DNA from: DASYPP01 sp036006525
Lineage (GTDB): Bacteria > Gemmatimonadota > Gemmatimonadetes > Gemmatimonadales > GWC2-71-9
Direction: 5' to 3'
Assembly (NCBI GenBank): GCA_036006525.1
Contig: DASYPP010000024.1
Span: 62,001-126,000, forward strand
Length of the DNA: 64,000 bases
The notes below the pieces were generated by a model. That model did not search any database. It was not told where the DNA came from and saw nothing but the letters and a program-made list of their open reading frames with translations. The position numbers and the translations under genes were made by a program. Below are positions 58,786 through 64,000 of the stretch, in pieces; positions within the stretch are counted from its first letter, which is position 1; every line of letters starts with the position of its first letter.

Positions 58786-58811
58786 TCGTCACCTGTCACT
58801 TGTCACTTTTG
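58707..58811. repeat. R15: iterated-word hairpin, word TGACAAG, both arms coding
   Basis: The left arm has five tandem 7-nt words (TGACAAG, TGACAAG, TAACAAG, TGACAAG, TAAC). The right arm (58784-58811) has CACTCGT-CACCTGT-CACTTGT-CACTTTT, its reverse complement. On the minus strand the right arm encodes the C-terminal KVTSDR and the stop of the M1 peptidase, and the left arm encodes the signal-peptide core of the next gene. Confidence 0.92.
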
Positions 58812-60363
58812 TCTCTGATAGCCACCATCCATTGGGATCCGCTACGATCACCCGGGGCGGCTCCGCGAACTGATCGAATGAGAAATGTGACTCCCGGCCG
58901 TCAATGTCGACGCGGACCAGCAGGTCATCCACCAGGAGCTCAAACCCGGGCAGCCGGTACAGTCCCCAGGCCTCGGGCTGGGTCTGGCGGATGGTAAGCT
59001 GGAGCGCCTTGGCGGTGGTGTCGTAGCGACTCACGATCTCCAGCTTCGGATAGCCCGGCTGGTGCAGGGCCTGGGTAAAGTACCAGCCCAGGTCGGCCCC
59101 CGAGGTCGTTTCCATTTCGCGCTGGAAGTCTTCGGAGAGTGCCGTACTGTCGCGGAAATCACTGTAGTACTTCCGGATCCCCGCAAAGAACGCCGAATCC
59201 CCGATCAGCCCCCGGAGCGAGTGCAGTACCCAGGAGCCCTTCTGATAATTGTTGGTATTGAGCAGATCGAGGAGGTTGGCTGCCGAATCAACGATGGGGT
59301 TCCCGGTGGACTTGGAACGAAATACGCCCCGCCCCGCGCCGTTCATCGTGGCGTGGAGCGCGGAGTCTCCGCCGACGTGGCCAGCCCACAGGGCGGCGAA
59401 ATAGGTCGCGAAGCCTTCGGAAAGCCAGAGATGCGGCCAGTCATGCTCGGTGACCGCGTCGCCAAACCACTGGTGCGCGGTTTCATGCGCGACCGTCGAC
59501 TCGCTCATCCTGCGGCTCCGGTAGGCGCCCTCATCGTAGAAAATGGCGGTCGAGTTCTCCATGCCGCCGAAAATCGTGCTGGTCTGGATGTGAGTGAGCC
59601 GGGAGAAGGGGAACTCACCTACCACGTCGGTGAAGTAGTCGACGATCTCCTTCACCCGCCGGAAGGGTCCGGTGACGGCGTACGCGGAGTCCTCGGGATA
59701 GGTCCAGACCTCGAGCGGGATACAGCGGACCGCACAGCCGCCTCGTCCCATCGGGGTCCGGGCCATCTTCGCCGCGCCGATCACCATGGTGTAGACGGGG
59801 ATCGGGTGTTCCATCCGGTAGTGCCACACCGTGTGTCCCCGATCGCGGGGGTGCCCGACAAGATCCCCGTTGGCGATGACTTGATAGGCATCGGGTGCTG
59901 TGACGTAGAAATCCGCGGCCGCCTTGTCGCTGGGATAGTCCTGGCTGGGAAACCAGCGATGGGCGCGATTGGGCCAGTTATCGGCGAAGATGGTTCGGGC
60001 CCCCGCGCTGTCCTTGATGACCAGGCCGTCCCAGGGTGCGCCGTGATACGAGATGGCCGTCAGCGCCCTGGCTCCAGCCTGGCGACCATGCGGAATGAAG
60101 ATCAGCTCTCCGTCTCGCCGCCACCCGGTGATAGCCCTGCCGTCAAGAGTGACTCGGTCGACACTGAGCGCGGTATCGAGCTCGAGTCTGATCGGATCGG
60201 CGGACAGCAGGTGCCAGGCGGTGGTGACCATGCCGTGAATCACCTTCCCCGTATCGGGGACCGTGATCCGCACCTCGTACGACACGGCGTCATGCGCCGG
60301 CCTCGGCGTATTGGCGGGAGCCAGCGGGGTGGCGGCCTGGAGCAGCCAGAGGACTGAGATCAT
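58789..60363 (-). CDS. M1-family metallo-aminopeptidase
   Basis: A 524-residue gluzincin. The zinc site is HETAH (His293, His297) with Glu316 in WLSEGFATY; the exopeptidase motif is GGMENST (as GxMEN). It has an N-terminal leader (ISVLWLLQAATPLAP) and so is likely periplasmic. The enzyme releases N-terminal amino acids from peptides. The C-terminal residues KVTSDR and the TGA stop come from the R15 hairpin arm. A 120-bp tandem array lies upstream of its ATG, in the promoter region. Confidence 0.92.
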   Translation of the reverse strand: MISVLWLLQAATPLAPANTPRPAHDAVSYEVRITVPDTGKVIHGMVTTAWHLLSADPIRLELDTALSVDRVTLDGRAITGWRRDGELIFIPHGRQAGARALTAISYHGAPWDGLVIKDSAGARTIFADNWPNRAHRWFPSQDYPSDKAAADFYVTAPDAYQVIANGDLVGHPRDRGHTVWHYRMEHPIPVYTMVIGAAKMARTPMGRGGCAVRCIPLEVWTYPEDSAYAVTGPFRRVKEIVDYFTDVVGEFPFSRLTHIQTSTIFGGMENSTAIFYDEGAYRSRRMSESTVAHETAHQWFGDAVTEHDWPHLWLSEGFATYFAALWAGHVGGDSALHATMNGAGRGVFRSKSTGNPIVDSAANLLDLLNTNNYQKGSWVLHSLRGLIGDSAFFAGIRKYYSDFRDSTALSEDFQREMETTSGADLGWYFTQALHQPGYPKLEIVSRYDTTAKALQLTIRQTQPEAWGLYRLPGFELLVDDLLVRVDIDGRESHFSFDQFAEPPRVIVADPNGWWLSETKVTSDR

Positions 60364-60420
60364 AGTATCTCGCGCGAGGGATCGGCGCGTAATCTGGGAT
60401 CGTGCCGCGTTTTTCCGGTT

Positions 60421-60724
60421 ATCACGTCAACTGGTTCAGGATCGATATTCCCCATATAGGGGGCGGAGGCCCCATCCGGGCGCAGATCCGGGACCAGGTC
60501 TCGCGTGCGCGAGGAATAACCTGCCTGCGCTTTTCGGGTTACCACTCTGGGCCAATCCAGGCCGATATTCCCCTTATAGGGGGCGGAGGCCTCATCCGGG
60601 CGCAGATCCGGGACCAGGTCTCGGGTGCGCGAGGAATAACCTGCCTGCGCTTTTCGGGTTACCACTCTGGGCCAATCCAGGCCGATATTCCCCATATAGG
60701 GGGCGGAGGCCTCATCCGGGCGCC
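60421..60724. repeat. 120-bp tandem array, 2.5 copies
   Basis: Units start at 60421 (diverged first part), 60541 and 60661, with an exact 120-bp period; copies are nearly identical over long stretches. Each unit contains GATATTCCCC, then ATATA or TTATA, then GGGGGCGGAGG, a small hairpin with CCCC/GGGG arms, and GGTTACCACTCTGGGCCAAT. A more diverged fragment lies just before, from 60372. The array is between the Dabb gene (3' end) and the M1 peptidase start. Confidence 0.93.
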
Positions 60725-60752
60725 CTTTGTTCCGGCGCCCGTTCTTTCCTCC

Positions 60753-61046
60753 CTACACCTCAACGTCCGCCGCCAACCTCGCATCGCGAAAAGGCGCCAC
60801 GTAGCGTTCGATCGTCTGCCGGTGCACCGGATGGTCGAGATACCGCTGCACCGCGCCCATGTCCGCGCAACTGACGACCAGGACATGGCTGTACTCCTTG
60901 ACGCTGGGCCCGAGATTGGGCCCGAAGTGAATCGCCTGAATTTCCGGGATCCCCTTCTTCATGGCCAAGAGCGCGTCCCGGGCCTCGACGATCTGGCCCG
61001 GGGTGGTCGAGTCCTTGAAACGGAACAAGACAATGTGTTCGATCAT
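60753..61046 (-). CDS. Dabb (stress-responsive alpha/beta barrel) domain protein
   Basis: A 97-residue ferredoxin-like-fold protein of the Dabb family: MIEHIVLFRFKDSTTPGQIV, IHFGPNLGPSVKEYSHVLVV and the end VQRYLDHPVHRQTIERYVAP. It would form a dimeric barrel. Function of family members is mixed. ATG 61046 opens the conserved region. The gene is downstream of the VOC gene on the same strand. Confidence 0.9.
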   Translation of the reverse strand: MIEHIVLFRFKDSTTPGQIVEARDALLAMKKGIPEIQAIHFGPNLGPSVKEYSHVLVVSCADMGAVQRYLDHPVHRQTIERYVAPFRDARLAADVEV

Positions 61047-61088
61047 GGAATGTACAAAGGTAGCGATACGCGACTTCGGGAGCACCTC

Positions 61089-61460
61089 TCAAACGTGCTG
61101 GTCAAAAAGGATCGGATTCCCGTCCGGGTCAACCGCCATGAAACTGGCGGGCCCCATGGTGGCCTCATCGGCCTCGGTCAGCAGCACCACGCCTTCCGCC
61201 TTCAAATGGCGCTGCAGCTCGCGAACGTCGGTGAAGCGGTCGAGTTTGCCGGCCTCCTGCGTCCAGCCGGGGTTGAAGGTCATGATGTTCTTCTCGAACA
61301 TCCCCTCAAAGAGGCCAATCACGTGCAGGCCATTCCTCAGGATCAGCCACTTGCGGGAGGCCTCTCCGGCGAAGGCCGTAAAACCGAACTTCTGGTAGAA
61401 CGCCCTGGACGCCTCGAGATCCTTGACGGCCAGGCTGATTGAAAACGCGCCGAGTTCCAT
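61089..61460 (-). CDS. VOC-family (glyoxalase/bleomycin resistance-like) protein
   Basis: A 123-residue protein with two beta-alpha-beta-beta-beta modules. ISLAVKDLEASRAFYQKFGF opens it and PASFMAVDPDGNPILFDQH closes it, with the DPDGNPI motif and His. It may be a metal-dependent dioxygenase or lyase, or a binding protein. AGGAA lies 6 bp before ATG 61460. The preceding gene in the unit encodes a DUF4199 membrane protein. Confidence 0.9.
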   Translation of the reverse strand: MELGAFSISLAVKDLEASRAFYQKFGFTAFAGEASRKWLILRNGLHVIGLFEGMFEKNIMTFNPGWTQEAGKLDRFTDVRELQRHLKAEGVVLLTEADEATMGPASFMAVDPDGNPILFDQHV

Positions 61461-61511
61461 GGCTGTTCCTGGTGAAAGGTAAGTTTCCACCCTGGTGGTT
61501 CACCTCTCCAT

Positions 61512-62057
61512 TCATGGAGACGGGACAGGGGTGAGTTTCGCTCGCCGCTTCCGGCTCAGTACTCCAGCCGTCACCAGCGTGAACACGATGCCGACCGGCA
61601 GCGGCTCGAGCAGGGTGATCGCGATGTTCACCAGCGGATTGCGATACATCTCCTTGAACTTCGCCATCTCCCGGGATTTCGTGGCGATCTGCGCCTCCGT
61701 GGCGCCGGCCTGCCGCTCCTTCTCGATGCTGTAGGCCGCGTACCGGTCCAGGTAGTCCGGGGCCAGTTTGTAGTAGACCAGCTGCCACGTGGCCACGTAG
61801 CAGACGCTGCCCACAGCGGCGATCAGCAGGCCGACCTTGAAGGCCCGGCCGAAGGTTACCTGCCCGCCGGCCACGTTGTCGCGGTACGACTTGACCCCGA
61901 CGAAGACCATGAGGAAGGCGAGCACCATCGACGTGTAGCCGACGATGAGGCCCTTATCCCCGAAGCCGATCTGGTCCTTGAAGAGCAGGGCCAGGAGCAT
62001 CATGGCCGACATGATGGCGCCGGCAATGAGCCCAAAGGTCAGCACAATCTTTCGCAT
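61512..62057 (-). CDS. DUF4199 membrane protein
   Basis: A 181-residue protein with four membrane helices: VLTFGLIAGAIMSAMMLLAL, GLIVGYTSMVLAFLMVFVGV, FKVGLLIAAVGSVCYVATWQ and LVNIAITLLEPLPVGIVFTL. Between helices 3 and 4 is a charged helix (KERQAGATEAQIATKSREMA). This is the DUF4199 pattern, often found beside small membrane regulators. GTTGCC precedes the ATG at 62057 and the leader lies at the end of a region with tandem repeats. Confidence 0.85.
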   Translation of the reverse strand: MRKIVLTFGLIAGAIMSAMMLLALLFKDQIGFGDKGLIVGYTSMVLAFLMVFVGVKSYRDNVAGGQVTFGRAFKVGLLIAAVGSVCYVATWQLVYYKLAPDYLDRYAAYSIEKERQAGATEAQIATKSREMAKFKEMYRNPLVNIAITLLEPLPVGIVFTLVTAGVLSRKRRAKLTPVPSP

Positions 62058-62228
62058 GGCAACTCCAGGTGGTTGAGGACGGCCGATTCTACCAGCCTGG
62101 CCCTGCTCTGCGCGTCACCCGAATGGGTGATTTTGGCCAGTTTTGGGGGAAATCACTCGAAAGTGGGAGGTCTTTACCCTCGCGGCAGCATCGTGGCCAA
62201 GCTGAGATGGCGCCGGGTTTCAGTTCAG

Positions 62229-62360
62229 CCCCAACTGGAACACGAAGCACGCGAAAAACGGCAGAGTGCACGAAGAACGTCCAAAACACATCCAGGAACT
62301 ATTTATTTATCTTGCTTCGTGAACTCCGAAATGCTTCGTGCGCTTCGTGTTCCGTTGTGG
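62229..62360. repeat. R16: iterated-word hairpin, word CACGAAG
   Basis: The left arm CCCCAACTGGAACACGAAGC continues with ACGCGAAAAACGGCAGAGTG and CACGAAG; the right arm (62311-62360), read on the minus strand, starts CCACAACGGAACACGAAGCG and ends with CACGAAGCAAG. It is the first copy in the tandem duplication. Confidence 0.88.
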
Positions 62361-62435
62361 CGTAGCTCCAATACGATACGGCTGGCCCCGCGCACCAGCC
62401 CAATAGCCTGTTAATCGTACTGGCTTTCAGTTCAG

Positions 62436-62569
62436 CCCCAACTGGAACACGAAGCACGCCAAAAACGGCAGAGTGCACGAAGAAACGTCCAAAACAACAT
62501 CCAGGAACTGCTTATTGTCTTGCTTCGTGAACTCCGAAATGCTTCGTGCGCTTCGTGTTCCAGTTGGGG
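62436..62569. repeat. R17: iterated-word hairpin, word CACGAAG
   Basis: CCCCAACTGGAACACGAAGC (62436-62455) pairs perfectly over 20 bp with 62550-62569. The inner parts contain further CACGAAG words on both sides. Second copy of the duplicated unit; its base pairing is better kept than in R16. Confidence 0.92.
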
Positions 62570-62618
62570 CCTGGCTCCAATCCGATACCAACTGGCCCCC
62601 CGCACAACGCCCAGCATG

Positions 62619-63065
62619 TTACGGGATGAGCCGAAGCTCCTTTCCCAACTGGACGGCCTGGGTCCGCCGCCGGGCGCCCAGCTTGTCGAACACCCGGCTG
62701 GAATGGGTCTTGACCGTGTTTTCGCTCACGAACACCCGGGCGGCGATCTCCTTGTTACTCAAGCCCTCGGCGATCAGCTCCAGGATCTCCAGCTCCCGGG
62801 GCGTGATGCCGAGCGACTCGAGCTTGCCTTGATCACGCACGAAAGCGGCCGGTGCGGCTACCATGACCTCCCGCACCACCACGGTCTCGGTGCGCCGGGT
62901 GAGTTTAAGACCGAGCCAGATGCCCAGGCCGGCAAACACCGCGGCCACCAGCCCGCCGTAGATCTCTACCGAATGCTCCACCACCAGCCAGCGGTACTCA
63001 ATGAGCTTGAGCCCGGCGATGAGGACGCCGCCCAGGAGGCCATAGAGAAGTACGTGTTTGCGCAT
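62619..63065 (-). CDS. Membrane-anchored LuxR-type regulator
   Basis: A 148-residue protein. Two membrane helices (about 2-25, HVLLYGLLGGVLIAGLKLIE; and about 37-55, YGGLVAAVFAGLGIWLGLKL) precede a GerE/LuxR helix-turn-helix: GITPRELEILELIAEGLSNK then EIAARVFVSENTVKTHSSRV. There is no receiver domain. It would bind DNA from the membrane, possibly after release. ATG 63065 is 2 bp after the stop of the next upstream gene. The 3' end abuts a tandem repeat. Confidence 0.87.
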   Translation of the reverse strand: MRKHVLLYGLLGGVLIAGLKLIEYRWLVVEHSVEIYGGLVAAVFAGLGIWLGLKLTRRTETVVVREVMVAAPAAFVRDQGKLESLGITPRELEILELIAEGLSNKEIAARVFVSENTVKTHSSRVFDKLGARRRTQAVQLGKELRLIP

Positions 63066-63067
63066 CC

Positions 63068-64000
63068 TCACTCGCTCCGCGGCGGCTGAAACACGTAACG
63101 GTCGAAGCTCGAATACGTCTTCGCCGGCCACAGGTCGATGTACTGGATCCATTCGCCGGCGGTCAGCGAGTCTTCTCCGGGCTTCTCATCATCCATGCGT
63201 TTACGGCTGATGGTCAGCACGGTTCCGTCCTTGAGCCAGAGTCGTCCCTCGGGCCCTTCAGTCAATCCGCCATGAAGAATCTGATCCTCCTCGGTGCGAT
63301 AGACCTCGTGGCCCGCGAGCCAGCCATCGGCCGCGAGCCGACCTCGCAACTCGCGGTCGGCCGAATCGAGGACAGCACGAGTCATCTTGTCGGGGGATAT
63401 GCCGATGTTCACCGCCTCGATCCGGGTGGAATCATCGCTGTAGGTGGTCATGTAGTAATAGCGTGCGCCGGGAAACGTGAGGGTAGTACCCGGAATGGTG
63501 TAGTCGAATGCCCCATCCTGACCACCCGCGATCGCGGACCGCGCGTATTTCAGATCCAGCTTGAGGGTCGATTGCCCCACCATTTCGTCCAGGGTCATAT
63601 CCGGCCTGGCCGCCAGGACACCGAGGTTTCGTCTCCCCACTCGGCTCAAGACACGCGCCGGTGCGTCGCCGAACATCCCGCCGGCAATGGCTGCCGGTAT
63701 CGCGATGACCAGCCCGGCTGCAATCACTCCCCAGAGCGACCAGATGATCGTGTTCTGATGGCGAATGGCGGCGGCAACCGCCGCGACATCCTGGTTACCA
63801 ACCCGCACCTGGGCCGACAGGACCAGCTTGACGATGACGGGGATAGCCGAGAGGCCGAAGGCCACGAACAGGCCGAAGTACAGGCCGAGGGCAACGTAGC
63901 GGCTCGAACCGGTGAGCGGGCCCACGCCCATCCGCTGCAGAACGGTGCCAATGATTGGGATGCCGATCAGCGCGGCGAAGAGGGAGACGCAGATGATGAC
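63068..64000 (-). CDS. Membrane protein with large exterior domain, 5' end outside window
   Basis: At least 310 residues. The frame stays open to the right edge and reads VIICVSLFAALIGIPIIGTV there, a membrane helix, so the start is beyond the window. Further helices are YVALGLYFGLFVAFGLSAIP and NTIIWSLWGVIAAGLVIAIP. The soluble part has RPDMTLDEMVGQSTLKLDLK and LWLKDGTVLTISRKRMDD; no family recognised. The gene is 2 bp upstream of the LuxR-type regulator gene, so it may be its sensor partner. Confidence 0.72.
   Translation of the reverse strand, partial: VIICVSLFAALIGIPIIGTVLQRMGVGPLTGSSRYVALGLYFGLFVAFGLSAIPVIVKLVLSAQVRVGNQDVAAVAAAIRHQNTIIWSLWGVIAAGLVIAIPAAIAGGMFGDAPARVLSRVGRRNLGVLAARPDMTLDEMVGQSTLKLDLKYARSAIAGGQDGAFDYTIPGTTLTFPGARYYYMTTYSDDSTRIEAVNIGISPDKMTRAVLDSADRELRGRLAADGWLAGHEVYRTEEDQILHGGLTEGPEGRLWLKDGTVLTISRKRMDDEKPGEDSLTAGEWIQYIDLWPAKTYSSFDRYVFQPPRSE

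Larger units (their letters stand above)
62218..62620. repeat. 207-bp tandem duplication containing an R element
   Basis: The segment that begins TTTCAGTTCAGCCCCAACTG at 62218 is repeated at 62425 with about 90 percent identity by eye, period 207 bp. Each copy contains a whole R hairpin (R16, R17) and a shared tail. The second copy ends at the stop codon of the LuxR-type gene. Confidence 0.92.

Noticed and set aside
60372..60724. Tandem array considered as a CRISPR or as a repeat protein
   Set aside because: The repeats are directly joined with an exact 120-bp period and no variable spacers, and no cas gene is present. The open frames through it merely reflect that 120 is a multiple of three.
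62115..62134. TCACCC-GAAT-GGGTGA followed by TTTT, a possible terminator
   Set aside because: The orientation fits no gene: it would act on plus-strand transcription where the neighbouring genes are on the minus strand. The stem is only 6 bp.
1..64000. Search by eye for tRNA, rRNA, tmRNA, integrase, transposase and phage genes
   Set aside because: Nothing was found that could be supported; gaps are short and the R elements do not fold like tRNAs.

Overview
The window is 64 kb of high-GC, gene-dense chromosome from a Gram-negative (diderm) heterotroph. Outer-membrane proteins (FadL-, TolC-, BamA-, DUF481-, DUF3187- and DUF5916-type), many lipoproteins, Tat substrates, several ECF sigma units, a HAF-repeat lipoprotein and frequent GTG/TTG starts fit a soil or sediment Gemmatimonadota-like organism. 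That assignment is inferred from gene style. No rRNA, tRNA, CRISPR, transposase, integrase or phage gene was seen.

Layout. 1-8.1 kb: end of a YyaL-type protein, cyclophilin, a FadL/GDSL outer-membrane pair, an HD protein and a cardiolipin-synthase-like enzyme. 8.2-14.4 kb: one envelope-stress or efflux unit (ECF sigma, small membrane regulator, Spy/CnrX-like protein, TolC, then MacB-type ATPase, MacA-type adaptor and MacB-type permease). 14.5-28.4 kb: DUF5916 protein, a cytochrome b plus Tat molybdo-oxidoreductase pair, PHP phosphoesterase, FabH, YggX, pirin, a sigma / anti-sigma / PDZ operon, a ferritin-VIT1 iron transporter and a HAF lipoprotein. 28.5-41.5 kb: leuS, a chemoreceptor, an aminotransferase overlapped by a Cys-to-Ser isochorismatase-like protein, a Tat-exported asparaginase, a BamA-like barrel, TetR and small envelope proteins. 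42.5-48.5 kb: a six-gene operon that would take trans-4-hydroxy-L-proline to alpha-ketoglutarate (semialdehyde dehydrogenase, 2-epimerase, three-subunit D-hydroxyproline dehydrogenase, deaminase). 48.5-64 kb: a GAF chemoreceptor, a CTP-synthase-like amidotransferase, exported MsrA/MsrB, a Ser/Thr kinase, an M1 peptidase and a membrane-anchored LuxR regulator unit.

The most unusual signal is not a protein. Between genes I count 17 long imperfect hairpins (called R elements below). They share one architecture but not one sequence: each arm is a short word of about 7-8 nt repeated in tandem, the 5' arm is always the purine-rich one, and the word differs from element to element (ACTAAGG, TGACAAG, ATTGAGG, GGCGGTAA, ACTCAGAG, CACGGAG, CACGAAG and others). 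Some words recur at loci tens of kb apart. They sit against or inside gene ends: five of the six convergent gaps longer than 30 bp carry one, and several supply the stop codon of the neighbouring gene. At 58.7-58.8 kb both arms are translated: one encodes the C-terminus of a peptidase and the other the hydrophobic core of the next gene's lipoprotein signal peptide. Two further repeat systems are an exact 120-bp tandem array (60.42-60.72 kb) and a 207-bp tandem duplication of one R element (62.22-62.62 kb).
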